Assembly (NCBI RefSeq): GCF_000419765.1
Contig: NZ_ATTQ01000013.1
Location: forward strand, 62,001-126,000
Length of the DNA: 64,000 nucleotides
Source: Rhizobium mongolense USDA 1844
GTDB taxonomy: Bacteria; Pseudomonadota; Alphaproteobacteria; Rhizobiales; Rhizobiaceae
Reading direction: 5' to 3'
The position numbers were made by a program, and so were the translations under genes. This document shows, in pieces, positions 51,014 to 60,393 of this stretch (positions are counted from its first letter, which is position 1; the number at the start of each line of letters is the position of its first letter). A model generated the notes under the pieces. That model worked only from the letters and a program-made list of their open reading frames with translations, searched no databases and was not told the DNA's origin.

Positions 51014-52327
51014 GTGAGCAGAACGAACAAAGTTGTCGACCGCACTCGCACGAGACTTCATCGCGGTCTGCAAACGATTCTGCTAATCGCCGCGCTGGCG
51101 ACGGCCGGAGGGTGCGGCGGCCACCCGAAGAACGTGCTCACCCCCGTTGCCGACAGCGCCCCGAAATCCACCAAGGTTAAGATGCTGGTTACGACCACAC
51201 GCAGCCGTTCCACAATTCCGGGTGAGATGTTCACGGGCGAGCGCGCCCTTGCCCCTGCGTTCGCGGACATCACGGTATCCATCCCGCCTGCGAACGTGCG
51301 AAAGGTTGGCGAAGTCGCCTGGCCCCGGCGGCTGCCATCCAATCCGGCGACCGATTTCGCGACCTTGAAGGCCGACGAGATCACACGCGACGAGGCCAAG
51401 AAATGGCTGAGCGCATCGGTCAGGAAGAGCCCCGACGGCAGCGTCCTGGTCTTCATCCACGGGTTCAACAACCGCTTCGAGGATTCCGTCTACCGCTTCG
51501 CCCAGATCGTCCAGGACTCCGGCGTGCACAGCGCTCCGGTGCTGGTAACATGGCCGTCGCGCGGCAGTCTGCTCGCCTACGGATACGACAGAGAAAGCAC
51601 GAACTACACACGCAACGCACTGGAGACGCTCTTCCAGTACCTCGCGAAGGATCCGGAAGTGAAGGAAGTCTCCATCCTCGCACATTCCATGGGGAACTGG
51701 CTGGCGCTGGAGTCGCTGCGGCAGATGGCGATCCGCAACGGCCGGCTCCCCGCCAAGTTCGAAAACGTGATGCTGGCCTCGCCCGACGTGGACGTCGATG
51801 TCTTTCGCCAGCAGATCGTCGACATGGGCAAGCAGCATCCGAAGTTCACATTGTTCGTCTCGCGCGACGACCGTGCGCTTGCGGTCTCCCGCAGGGTGTG
51901 GGGCGATGTCGCGAGACTCGGCGCCATCGACCCCGAGCAGTCCCCTTTCAAGAAGGAACTGGCCGACAGCCAGATCACGGTGATCGACCTCACCAAGGTC
52001 AAGGCGGGGGACCGTCTCAACCACGGCAAGTTTGCGGAATCCCCCGAGGTCGTTCAACTTATCGGAGCGCGCATCTCCGACGGGCAAACGCTGACCGACA
52101 GCAAGGTTGGTCTCGGAGACAAGATCCTTGCAGCAACGACGAGCACCGCCGCCGCGGCCGGCAGCGCGGCGGGGCTGATACTGGCCGCTCCGGTCGCAGT
52201 CGTCGATGTGGACACAAGAGACAACTACGCAAGCCAGGTGAGCGGCCTCACGGGTCCGACAGGACCCAAGCGAAAGCCGGCAGCCTGCAGGAGCGGCTTG
52301 CGCTCGCAGGAGGCGTGCGCGCGCTAG
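51014..52327 (+). CDS. DUF900 alpha/beta-hydrolase lipoprotein
   Basis: A 437-residue serine hydrolase. The N-terminus is a lipoprotein signal (TILLIAALATAGG before Cys), so the protein should be membrane-anchored on the periplasmic side. The oxyanion loop is SVLVFIHGFNNRFEDSVYRFA and the nucleophile elbow VSILAHSMGNWLALESL (H-S-M-G). DUF900 proteins are esterase-like with unknown substrates. The GTG at 51014 has GAGGA six bases upstream; the ATG at 50987 lacks a site. It is the only intact copy of a family present here three times. Confidence 0.87.
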   Translation: MSRTNKVVDRTRTRLHRGLQTILLIAALATAGGCGGHPKNVLTPVADSAPKSTKVKMLVTTTRSRSTIPGEMFTGERALAPAFADITVSIPPANVRKVGEVAWPRRLPSNPATDFATLKADEITRDEAKKWLSASVRKSPDGSVLVFIHGFNNRFEDSVYRFAQIVQDSGVHSAPVLVTWPSRGSLLAYGYDRESTNYTRNALETLFQYLAKDPEVKEVSILAHSMGNWLALESLRQMAIRNGRLPAKFENVMLASPDVDVDVFRQQIVDMGKQHPKFTLFVSRDDRALAVSRRVWGDVARLGAIDPEQSPFKKELADSQITVIDLTKVKAGDRLNHGKFAESPEVVQLIGARISDGQTLTDSKVGLGDKILAATTSTAAAAGSAAGLILAAPVAVVDVDTRDNYASQVSGLTGPTGPKRKPAACRSGLRSQEACAR

Positions 52328-52372
52328 TTGTCGGCGGCGCGTGCATCTTCTTCATTCAGATCGAGGTCTACA

Positions 52373-54544
52373 ATGGACGTACTTTTGAAATTCGCCTCGC
52401 TTCGAACGCTTCTCTCTGCGGCGGCGCTCACGGTTGCTCTTGTGACAGGTGTTTCCCCCGCCGCGGCACAGACCGAGGCGACCGCACAGCCACGGCCCGA
52501 AAGCGTTCAGCGGTTCATTGGAATGTTCTCCGATCCGGACGTTCAGACCTTCCTGCAGCAGCAGGCTGCAGCGGCCAAGGCCGCAGCCGAGCCTGCCGCG
52601 GAGAGCGCGGGGACCGGCGTTTCATTCTCCGAGTTCTCAACACGTTTTCGCGCTCATGCTGCCAGTCTTCTCGGTGCCGTGCAAACCTTTCCTTCTGAGA
52701 GCATGCGCGGGGCGACCGTTCTCGAACGCGAGGTTCAGGCGAGCGGCGGCACGCGGCCCATCTTTCTGGTAGCGGCCTTCGTTGCCGTGGGGCTGGCCGC
52801 ACAATGGCTTTTCTGGTGGGTCAGCGCCGGATGGCGTCAATGGATGGCGCGCGCACCCTTTGCCACCGTTTCGGAGAGAGTAGTCGCGGTAAGCGCAAGA
52901 TTGCTGTGGGCCGTGTGCTACGTTCTCTCGTTCGGCCTCGGCAGTATCGGCTTCTTCCTTCTTTTCGAGTGGCCCCCGCTCGTCCGGGAAATCGTCGTCG
53001 GTTATCTGTTTGCCGTCGTGGTCTTCCGCCTCGCGAGCGTCCTCTTCGACGTGCTTCTGGCTCCTCGCGTCGCGACAGACCTCTCACCGGAGCGATATCG
53101 GGTCGTGCCAGTCACGGACGAGGCCGCCGTTCACTGGGCAAAACGTCTGGGCTATCTCGTGGGGTGGTATGCCTTTGGCTGGGTGACGATACGGCTGCTT
53201 GGAACGCTCGGCTTCTCTGTTCCTGCGCGGCAACTCGTTGCCTATTCGCTTGGCCTGGTGCTACTCGTTATCGGCATCGAAGCTGTCTGGCGACGCCCTT
53301 CCGGGCTCTCCCAAATGGCACCGCCCAGTCGACTCGGTCTGCGCGCGAGGAACTGGCTTTGGACCGCCTACTTCATCGGAGTCTGGCTCCTGTGGGTGGT
53401 CGGGGCGATGAAGCTATTCTGGATTGCCCTGGTCTGCGCTGGCCTGCCTGGTGCGATCGCGCTCACTAAGGCCGCCGTCAACAACCTCCTGCGGTCCTCT
53501 GCCGTTGAAGAGGATGGCGACAAGAAAAGCACGGTCGTCTCGGTGATCATCGAGCGCGGCATCCGGGCGGGCTTGATCGTCGGCGCGATCGTTCTCCTCG
53601 CGGACGTTCTGGAGATCGAGCTTACGCGAATGACGATGCAGGATTCTCCTGCATTGCGCCTCGTGCGTGGAATATTGAGCGCCGGCATTATCCTCCTGGT
53701 CGTCGACCTCGCCTGGAACGTCGTGAAGGTGCTCATCGATCGCAAGCTCGGAGACACGCAAACAGTCCTCGAAGTCGGCAGCGAGCAGGAACGTCGCCGC
53801 ACGCGCATGAGGACCTTGCTGCCCATCCTGCGCAACTTCCTGATGATCCTGTTCGTCGCGATTGCCATCATGATGGCGTTGTCGTCGCTCGGGGTAGAGA
53901 TCGGACCACTGATCGCCGGAGCCGGCGTCATTGGCGTCGCGATCGGCTTCGGCGCGCAGACGGTGGTGAAGGACATCATCAGCGGCATGTTCTACCTGCT
54001 CGACGACGCCTTCCGGGTCGGAGAATATATACAGAGCGGCAGCTACAAGGGCACCGTCGAGTCCTTCAGCTTACGGTCCGTCAAGCTCAGACATCATCGC
54101 GGTGCAGTCTACATCGTCCCCTTCAGCGAACTCGGGGCCATCCAGAACATGAGCCGCGACTGGGTAATCGAGAAGATGACGATTACCGTGACCTACGACG
54201 CCGACATTGAGAAGGCCCGCAAGATCATCAAGAAGATCGGGCTGGAGCTGTTCGAAGACCCCGAGTTCAAGGCGACCACGATCGAGCCACTGAAGATGCA
54301 GGGTATCGACAGCCTCGGGGACTCCGGCCTTCTTCTGCGAATGAAGGTCATGACGCTTCCCGGAGAGCAGTTCACGCTGAAGCGCCGCGCTCTGCGGATG
54401 ATCCATCAGTCATTCAACGAGAACGGGATCAAGATCGCCGTGCCGACCGTGCAGGTCTCGGGCGGAAAGGACGACGACATTGGCGCGGCGGCGCAGCAGG
54501 CGCTTGCGAAACACAACGCTGCAAACGCCGCTGGAACGGCCTGA
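52373..54544 (+). CDS. MscS-family mechanosensitive channel, large form
   Basis: A 723-residue inner-membrane protein with a signal peptide (LLSAAALTVALVTGVSPAAAQ), a periplasmic helical part and about nine further hydrophobic segments. The MscS pore helix and beta domain are visible (LIAGAGVIGVAIGFGAQTVV, KDIISGMFYLLDDAFRVGEYI, VKLRHHRGAVYIVPFSELG). It would release solutes on osmotic downshift. The longer in-frame start at 52328 (TTG) is rejected; the ATG at 52373 follows GAGG. Confidence 0.9.
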   Translation: MDVLLKFASLRTLLSAAALTVALVTGVSPAAAQTEATAQPRPESVQRFIGMFSDPDVQTFLQQQAAAAKAAAEPAAESAGTGVSFSEFSTRFRAHAASLLGAVQTFPSESMRGATVLEREVQASGGTRPIFLVAAFVAVGLAAQWLFWWVSAGWRQWMARAPFATVSERVVAVSARLLWAVCYVLSFGLGSIGFFLLFEWPPLVREIVVGYLFAVVVFRLASVLFDVLLAPRVATDLSPERYRVVPVTDEAAVHWAKRLGYLVGWYAFGWVTIRLLGTLGFSVPARQLVAYSLGLVLLVIGIEAVWRRPSGLSQMAPPSRLGLRARNWLWTAYFIGVWLLWVVGAMKLFWIALVCAGLPGAIALTKAAVNNLLRSSAVEEDGDKKSTVVSVIIERGIRAGLIVGAIVLLADVLEIELTRMTMQDSPALRLVRGILSAGIILLVVDLAWNVVKVLIDRKLGDTQTVLEVGSEQERRRTRMRTLLPILRNFLMILFVAIAIMMALSSLGVEIGPLIAGAGVIGVAIGFGAQTVVKDIISGMFYLLDDAFRVGEYIQSGSYKGTVESFSLRSVKLRHHRGAVYIVPFSELGAIQNMSRDWVIEKMTITVTYDADIEKARKIIKKIGLELFEDPEFKATTIEPLKMQGIDSLGDSGLLLRMKVMTLPGEQFTLKRRALRMIHQSFNENGIKIAVPTVQVSGGKDDDIGAAAQQALAKHNAANAAGTA

Positions 54545-54608
54545 GCGAGCGGCCACAGCAGGCGCCTTGAACAGAATTCGATCCTTCGAGTATTGAGAGG
54601 AGACTTCA

Positions 54609-55256
54609 ATGGATTTCACAGTTATCGACGCTACGCTTGTCGGAAAGCTTCTGCTCCTGCTCCTGATCGGCATGGGGCCGAAGATCGCGCTGGTTCCCTT
54701 CCTCGAAAAGACCCACGCGTTCGACGCAGAAACCAAGGCGCGCATCGGTCGCCAGATGGTTCTGACCGCATTGGTCACGGCTCTCATTCTGTTCGCCACC
54801 GGCGCTCTTCTGATGCGCCTTCTCCACATCACGGGTGGCGCCGTGGCCGTGGCCGGTGGGATCATCCTGGCGCTTATCGCGATCAAGATGGCGTCCGGGC
54901 CGACGGAAGCGCCGCATGACGAAATTGCGGTGCCGGCCGATCCCGACAAGCTCGCCGTGTTTCCGCTCGCGGTTCCCTACCTGCTCAATCCGGTCGGCAT
55001 CACCGTCATCATCCTCGCCTCGGGTGAAGTCGTCTCGATCGTCAGCGCGGCGCTCGTCGCCGGACTGATCCTGGTCGTCGGTGCGTTCGACTATCTGGTG
55101 TTCACGAACATCGACAAGCTCGCCAAGCGGATGAAACCAGCCAGCATGGTCGTCTCGGAGGTCGTCTTCGGCATCCTGCTGACCGCGGTGGCAATACAGT
55201 TGATCGTAAGCGGGCTTGGCAACCTAGGGATCATCACGGCGAACGCCGGGCACTGA
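54609..55256 (+). CDS. MarC family membrane protein
   Basis: A 215-residue protein with six hydrophobic segments in the MarC (UPF0056) layout: LLLLLLIGMGPKIALVPFLEKT at the start, HITGGAVAVAGGIILALIAIKM in the middle, VPYLLNPVGITVIIL and VVFGILLTAVAIQLIVSGL at the end. Its function is unknown; it was once wrongly linked to antibiotic resistance. GAGGAG precedes the ATG. It follows the MscS gene by 64 bp. Confidence 0.8.
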   Translation: MDFTVIDATLVGKLLLLLLIGMGPKIALVPFLEKTHAFDAETKARIGRQMVLTALVTALILFATGALLMRLLHITGGAVAVAGGIILALIAIKMASGPTEAPHDEIAVPADPDKLAVFPLAVPYLLNPVGITVIILASGEVVSIVSAALVAGLILVVGAFDYLVFTNIDKLAKRMKPASMVVSEVVFGILLTAVAIQLIVSGLGNLGIITANAGH

Positions 55257-55386
55257 TGGCGGCGCTCGGCAGCCATTTCATCGGTCGCAATCGCGCCGGA
55301 GCATCGTGGACGAGGACACGTTCCGGGTGTATGTTCTTTTTCCCGCACAGGCTTCACATGCCAGCTCTGGGGGATTGGGAGCGGCG

Positions 55387-57201
55387 ATGCTGACGGCGTC
55401 GATGGAGGGGACCGTGACAGCAGCAAGGACGAACGACTTGCCATCCGTCGACGAAATCCGAACGCAGCTCGAGCGCATTGTTTCGAGTCCGGAGTTTCCC
55501 GGCGTTGGACGGGCCGCGGCGTTCCTGCGATATGTCGTCGAGGAAGCCCTCGCCGGACGAGGCAGCCGTATCAAGGGCTATTCGATCGCCATCGAGGTGT
55601 TCGGGCGCAATGAGACGTTCACTCAGGAGGACCCCGTCGTCCGCATCGAAGCGGGGCGTCTGCGCAGATCGCTCGAGCGCTACTATCTGGTCGGCGGCAG
55701 GAACGATCCCGTCAGGATCGATGTGCCCAAGGGCGGATACGTGCCGTCGTTTTCGTGGAATACCGCGCCTGCGGAGCACATCGAGACCGTGCCCGATCCC
55801 ACTTCGCCTCCTCGTTCGAGCGAGCCGTGGTGGCGGGCCAGGCGCGCCGTACTTGCATACGTTGGCGCGGCACTGGCCGCCTCCGGTTACTTGGCTGCCG
55901 TCGGCCTTGCCTCGTATGCCCCGCCACGGCCCTCTGGCGAAACATTTCCGGATCGCCCGACGCTTGTCGTCGCGCCATTCGCCAATCTCGGCGACGGATC
56001 CGAGGCACAGCTCTACACCATCGGACTCACCGAAGAGCTGCTGACGGCACTTCCTCGTTTCAAGGAGATCAAGGTCTTCGGCCGTGAGACGTCGAAGTCG
56101 CTTCCCTCGGACGTCGATGCCTCAAGGGTCCGGGACGAACTCGGCGCACGATATCTTCTGGCCGGCGGCGTCCGGGCGTCGAACGACCGCCTCCGGGTCA
56201 CGGCGCGCCTTCTCGACACGTCGGACAACGAGATCGTCTGGTCGCAGGATTACGACAACGATCTTGGATCGGGCGACCTCTTCGCCATCCAGACGGACGT
56301 CGCACGCAGGGTCGCTACGACGATCGCGCAGCCCTACGGAGTGATGGCGCAGCTCGATGCGGCCAATCCGTCGCCTGACGATCCAGGCACCTACGAATGC
56401 ACCTTACGCTTCTATGCGTACCGGTCGGAACTGAGCACCGAGGCACATGCGGACGTCCGGCACTGCCTCGAAACCGCCGTCGCGCGCTACCCGACCTATG
56501 CGACCTCGTGGGCGATGCTGTCGATCATCTACCTTGACGAGGACCGCTTCAGGTTCAACTCCGAGCGCGGGTCGGAGGCACCGATGCAGCGCGCGCTTAG
56601 AGCGGCCAGGCGCGCGACACAGCTCGATGCGACCAACACGCGGGCTCTTCAAGCGCTGATGATGGCGCTTTTCTTCAACAGAGAGCTGGCGGAGGCAATG
56701 CGGATCGGCGAACAGGCGCTCGCCACGAACCCGAACGACACCGAGCTCATGGGCGAGTTCGGCACGCGACTGGCGATGGGCGGACAGTGGGAACGGGGAG
56801 CCGCCCTGCTCGACCGGGCGATCGCTCTCAATCCGGGCGGGGGCGGCTACTATCACGGCACGCGCGCTCTCGCCGCCTACATGCTTCGCGACTACCCAAC
56901 CGCGGTCAGCGAGATCGAGCGGGCCGACCTGCAGAAGTTTCCGCTTTATCATGCGGTCGCCGCGGTCATCTACGCCGAGGTCGGCATGATGGACGACGCC
57001 CGGCGCGAGGGCGAGGCGTTCGTGCGGATGCGACCGGACTTCCTGCCGAACATCGTGGCGGAACTCGAGATGCGTAATCTCCAGCCGGCCGACACCGCCC
57101 GTCTTATCGCAGGATTGCGCAAGGCAAGCATGCCGATCCCGCAAGATGTCGCGGACACGGGTGCAGGCGTTGGCATAACCTCGGATCTGCAGCCTCGCTG
57201 A
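55387..57201 (+). CDS. TolB-like/TPR protein with N-terminal regulatory domain
   Basis: A 604-residue protein. The N-terminal domain (EIRTQLERIVSSPEFPGVGRAAAFLRYVV, GYSIAIEVFGRNETFTQEDP, VRIEAGRLRRSLERYY, VPKGGYVPSF) is widespread in front of TPR or WD40 modules and probably regulatory. A transmembrane helix follows (VLAYVGAALAASGYLAAVG), then a FlgO/TolB-like domain (PTLVVAPFANLGDGSEAQLYTIGLTEEL, ARYLLAGGVRASNDRL, VTARLLDTSDNEIVWSQDYD) and TPR repeats to the end. It may sense or signal envelope state. The start is uncertain: the ATG at 55387 has GGGAG, while a GTG at 55306 has GGAG. Confidence 0.78.
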   Translation: MLTASMEGTVTAARTNDLPSVDEIRTQLERIVSSPEFPGVGRAAAFLRYVVEEALAGRGSRIKGYSIAIEVFGRNETFTQEDPVVRIEAGRLRRSLERYYLVGGRNDPVRIDVPKGGYVPSFSWNTAPAEHIETVPDPTSPPRSSEPWWRARRAVLAYVGAALAASGYLAAVGLASYAPPRPSGETFPDRPTLVVAPFANLGDGSEAQLYTIGLTEELLTALPRFKEIKVFGRETSKSLPSDVDASRVRDELGARYLLAGGVRASNDRLRVTARLLDTSDNEIVWSQDYDNDLGSGDLFAIQTDVARRVATTIAQPYGVMAQLDAANPSPDDPGTYECTLRFYAYRSELSTEAHADVRHCLETAVARYPTYATSWAMLSIIYLDEDRFRFNSERGSEAPMQRALRAARRATQLDATNTRALQALMMALFFNRELAEAMRIGEQALATNPNDTELMGEFGTRLAMGGQWERGAALLDRAIALNPGGGGYYHGTRALAAYMLRDYPTAVSEIERADLQKFPLYHAVAAVIYAEVGMMDDARREGEAFVRMRPDFLPNIVAELEMRNLQPADTARLIAGLRKASMPIPQDVADTGAGVGITSDLQPR

Positions 57202-57907
57202 GGCGGACGGTACCTCCGGCATACTGCAACATACCCGATTCTGCGCGCGCGCCCGCGTCATCCGTCCCCTCCAAAGCACGGCCATCAGCCGCGAGCTACA
57301 CCACTCATCGGAACATCATCCAATCGAAAGGCGGTCGAGAGGGCGCGGCCGTCGTTCACGTGGGAGAAAACCGCGATGGCACAACCGCAAGCGTCGGCAT
57401 CGAGCGTCGACGAACTGGACGTCTCGCGAAGGAACTTTGGCAGTTCGAGGTTTACTTCCGCTATAAGATACCTCGATCCAGCTAATCGTCGATGAGAACA
57501 GGCGCCTTCGCGAGGAATGCGCCCGTTCTTTTTTATCGGAAATCTGACCGTTTTTCTGAATCCGCGTTTACGGTTACCAGACTATAAGGAATCCGCGATC
57601 ATAGTGGTCCCGATCGATGATTATCGTGGTTTGGAAGCCGGATTTACGTTTGAAAACAATGGATCAGAATCCGCGCTTATGTGGCGATGCAGACAAACTG
57701 CGAACACCTGGCCAAAAATTTTTTGCTGCCTGTGACGGCGTGATGGATCGTGGCCTTGCTTGCGATAATTCTCACCTGCCTATCCCCGACCTCGACCTGA
57801 TCGACGACGGACTGAATGTAGGCCTTCGATTCTGCTCACCGATCCATTGGGTCTTACTCCTTTTTGGTCGATTGCCGGTATACCGCCCCGTTCTGCTACA
57901 AACGTGC
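57202..57907. other. Gene-poor stretch
   Basis: About 700 bp without a convincing gene. A short open frame, 57517-57735 on the plus strand, has no ribosome binding site and an unusual composition. A 12-base string AACATACCCGAT at 57228-57239 also occurs at 50891-50902 and overlaps a half-site of the 19-bp operator. The part 57460-57740 is clearly less GC-rich than its surroundings. Confidence 0.4.
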
Positions 57908-58210
57908 ATGCGTGGGCTCGTCATTATTCACGTCGTCCTTTTGATTGTTTTCGGCAGTGTGATGCCCGTACAGGCGCAGCTGAGCGGGGATGACCTGCTC
58001 CGGCTTGGCATCCAGATTCTCAATGGCGCGAACGGCGCTGGGCAGCAGCCTGTTCCCAGAGGCGGGCCGCGCGCGCCGCCCGCCAATTCCACCCAACCTC
58101 AAGCGCCGGCCCGAGACTTGGCAGCCGAGCTTGAAGCCATCGCGATGATCGGTGCACCTCTCAATGAGAGCGAAAAGAGACGTCGCGAAGAGGCGCTGAG
58201 ATTGGCATAA
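57908..58210 (+). CDS. Small secreted proline-rich protein
   Basis: A 100-residue protein with a signal peptide (GLVIIHVVLLIVFGSVMPVQAQ), a proline/glutamine-rich linker (GAGQQPVPRGGPRAPPANSTQPQ) and a short helical tail (LAAELEAIAMIGAPLNESEKRR). I do not recognise a domain. The frame is open much further upstream, but that part looks non-coding, so the start is placed at the ATG before the signal. It could be the surviving N-terminus of a longer periplasmic protein. Confidence 0.5.
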   Translation: MRGLVIIHVVLLIVFGSVMPVQAQLSGDDLLRLGIQILNGANGAGQQPVPRGGPRAPPANSTQPQAPARDLAAELEAIAMIGAPLNESEKRRREEALRLA

Positions 58211-58286
58211 GAGCCTGGACCTCATCGAACAAAGTAAAACTCCACCGTTGACGGCCTGGGGACATCGATACCCTGAGGCCAGCCGT

Positions 58287-58730
58287 TTAAGGTTTGAGAT
58301 CGAGCAGAGCGCGACCGCTTCCATCCATGGCGAATGGCACGGATGCATGTTGGTGGGACACCATCCAGCGGCCATCGCGCTTCACCAGCCCAAGGGTTTG
58401 ACGAAACCAAAGATCGACCTCGGTGCCGTCAGTTTTAGTTCCCGTCATGCGCGTCAGACCACTCCAGAAAGCAACGTCTCCGCCGACCGTTAGCTTGGCA
58501 TCGCAAACATCGCCACCTATCGGACCTTCCCAGGTATTGAACCACGCCCGCAGGCCTGCCTCGTCCTTGCCGTGATAGACGAGCGGCGGTGCTAGCGAAA
58601 ACTCGACAGAATCCTCGGTTTCGTGGGAAAGTGCGCCCTTGGCATCTTTTTCGCCAAGCGCGGAAGCGCGCAGCGTTAGCATGGCGATAATCGCCTCTTC
58701 ATCGATATTGACTTTGGTTTCGTTGCTCAT
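58287..58730 (-). CDS. SnoaL-like / DUF4440 (NTF2-fold) protein
   Basis: A 147-residue cytoplasmic protein with an NTF2-like alpha+beta cone: helix IDEEAIIAMLTLRASALGEKDAKGAL, strand region VEFSLAPPLVYHG, AGLRAWFNTWEGPIG, and the final strands VDLWFRQTLGLVKRDGRWMVSHQHAS. Such proteins are ketosteroid-isomerase relatives, often stress-linked, with unknown ligands. GGAG precedes the ATG at 58730. It is isolated between a secreted-protein gene and a polymerase remnant. Confidence 0.8.
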   Translation of the reverse strand: MSNETKVNIDEEAIIAMLTLRASALGEKDAKGALSHETEDSVEFSLAPPLVYHGKDEAGLRAWFNTWEGPIGGDVCDAKLTVGGDVAFWSGLTRMTGTKTDGTEVDLWFRQTLGLVKRDGRWMVSHQHASVPFAMDGSGRALLDLKP

Positions 58731-58796
58731 TGGCCGTTCTCCTGTGCTGTTCAGAGGACGAACGGGGGAACGACAATCCGACACCGACACACGAAG

Positions 58797-59090
58797 CTAG
58801 TGAAAATTTCGCGCCTTCACCTTCAAGGTGTCGATATGGAGATCCGGGATGAAGATGTCCCGCGGCTGAATCGCAGGCTTCGGCTTGTCGCTTGGGTCCG
58901 GGCCGCCGCCATGCGCAAACTCGTCTCCCGTGCCCGTCGGCAGCTTGAACTCCGTGTCGCGGTCGGCAAGCCCTGACAGGTCCGACAGATCGAAGACCTG
59001 CTGGGCAACGAGGTGGACTACGTCGCCTTCTCGCTGGATGTTCCCATTGATCGCCATCATCGACGATCCGAGGACCACGCGGTGTGGCAC
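58797..59090 (-). pseudogene. C-terminal fragment of error-prone DNA polymerase DnaE2
   Basis: The minus strand reads HRVVLGSSMMAINGNIQREGDVVHLVAQQVFDL, then LADRDTEFKLPTGTGDEFAHGG, and ends PRDIFIPDLHIDTLKVKARNFH before a stop. This is the last 90 residues of DnaE2, the translesion polymerase of the ImuA-ImuB-DnaE2 mutasome. The preceding 1000 residues are absent and no imuA or imuB is present. It cannot be a polymerase. Confidence 0.85.
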
Positions 59091-59207
59091 ATCGACGTCC
59101 GCGAGGCGGTAGTGCCTTCGCGGACCGCCGATTGGTCACGTTGAGTGAGTTAGCCAGAATGCCAAACGAGCGTCAAAGCTGCGTGGGGGTGGGTGTCGAT
59201 TTGGAAG

Positions 59208-60101
59208 CTAGCTACCCGAGGGGTGCAGCAGCCTCGTAAAGAGCTTTGCGTTCCTGATCGCATTGCCATCACGGTCGTTGTTGAAGTATGCCCAAACTCT
59301 TGTCGCGCCGCTTTGGCTTACGCGGTCGGTCCATACCCTAAGCTCTGCTTCAGTGTAGTCGTGACGATACCAACGCGTCGTCCCGTGGAAACGAATGTAG
59401 ATATCGTCGGCAGTCCTTACCAGTTCATCTGGAAGGTGGGGACCACTGCAAGAGCAAAATATAGCTCCGGCGGATTGAAACGCTCTGAAAGTTTCGTCGT
59501 TCCACCAACTCTTGTGCCGGAATTCAACCACGTTGCGTCGGCGCTTGTCGAGTTGGCTTAATATCAATTGTAAAGTTTCCGGGCTGAAGTGGACGCTTGG
59601 CGGGAGCTGAAAGAGAAAGCATCCCATTTGGTCGCCGAGAAGATCGCCGATGTAACAGAAATCTTTAATGAGGGTGCCCGTGTTGTCAAACCGCTTGATA
59701 TGGGTGATGAGCTCGCAGACCTTGATCGTATAAATAAAGTCGCTCTTCGCCTGACGCAGCCAGGTTTTGACCGTCCCAATGGTAGGCCAGGAGTAAAAGG
59801 GAGCGTTCAACTCAACGGACTTGAATTGTTGTTCATACAGCGAAAACCACTCGCTGGAAGGAACGTCTGCTGGATAGAACTGGCCTTTCCAATGCCAATA
59901 ATACCAACCCGAGCAACCAATATGGACAGCATTCGATGGCCCGCCGGCGAGTCCTCCTGCCGCTTTGTGCTCATTCGCGATCCGGACTTGATGCATTTTC
60001 TCGGCGCGATCGATATTCGCTCGCCGCTGTTTTTCTCGGCGCTCCGCGCGGCGCGCCCGTCGTCTCTCGATATCGTCCAATATCATTTCCGCCAAGCTCA
60101 T
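59208..60101 (-). CDS. DUF72 domain protein (YecE family)
   Basis: A 297-residue TIM-barrel-like protein. It opens with a positively charged helix (DIERRRARRAERREKQRRAN) and then shows the DUF72 pattern: HIGCSGWYYWHWKGQFYPADVP, FKSVELNAPFYSWPT, FLFQLPPSVHFSPETLQ, VVEFRHKSWW, YIRFHGTTRWYRHDY and VWAYFNNDRDGNAIRNA. The family has conserved acidic and aromatic residues but no proven function. An ATG at 60101 is chosen; frames extend 32 residues upstream. Confidence 0.85.
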   Translation of the reverse strand: MSLAEMILDDIERRRARRAERREKQRRANIDRAEKMHQVRIANEHKAAGGLAGGPSNAVHIGCSGWYYWHWKGQFYPADVPSSEWFSLYEQQFKSVELNAPFYSWPTIGTVKTWLRQAKSDFIYTIKVCELITHIKRFDNTGTLIKDFCYIGDLLGDQMGCFLFQLPPSVHFSPETLQLILSQLDKRRRNVVEFRHKSWWNDETFRAFQSAGAIFCSCSGPHLPDELVRTADDIYIRFHGTTRWYRHDYTEAELRVWTDRVSQSGATRVWAYFNNDRDGNAIRNAKLFTRLLHPSGS

Positions 60102-60244
60102 CCCCTTGGTCGACTTGGGGTCCGTCAGCACCTGGATCCTGTCGTACGGCGGAATCGGCCGATCCCGTAGCGAAATCAGAGGCCTGGCGGCCAGCACACC
60201 CCTGGCTTGGCGACTAAAGCGACGTCCAGCGAACGTCCTTCTGC

Positions 60245-60367
60245 CTACGACCGGTGGGGCCGGTCCTCTTCTCCGCGCCTCTGGGCCTTAGGTGCAATCG
60301 TGGCTACTAAGCTGAACTCGATGTGAACGACGATGGCGCCGTCCTCGATTATCTGATAGGTTGTCAC
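60245..60367 (-). CDS. Possible 40-residue protein
   Basis: A short minus-strand frame beginning with GTG and reading TTYQIIEDGAIVVHIEFSLV, ending with TAG. GAGG lies eight bases before the GTG, and the first half alternates hydrophobic residues like beta strands. It lies just downstream of the fusion enzyme gene on the same strand. It is too short to judge; it may be chance. Confidence 0.2.
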   Translation of the reverse strand: MTTYQIIEDGAIVVHIEFSLVATIAPKAQRRGEEDRPHRS

Positions 60368-60393
60368 GCGAGCGCCTCGAACGCAACTTAACT

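Noticed and set aside
57517..57735. Possible 72-residue gene in the gene-poor stretch
   Set aside because: No ribosome binding site, no domain, and a low-GC composition shared with the surrounding non-coding DNA.
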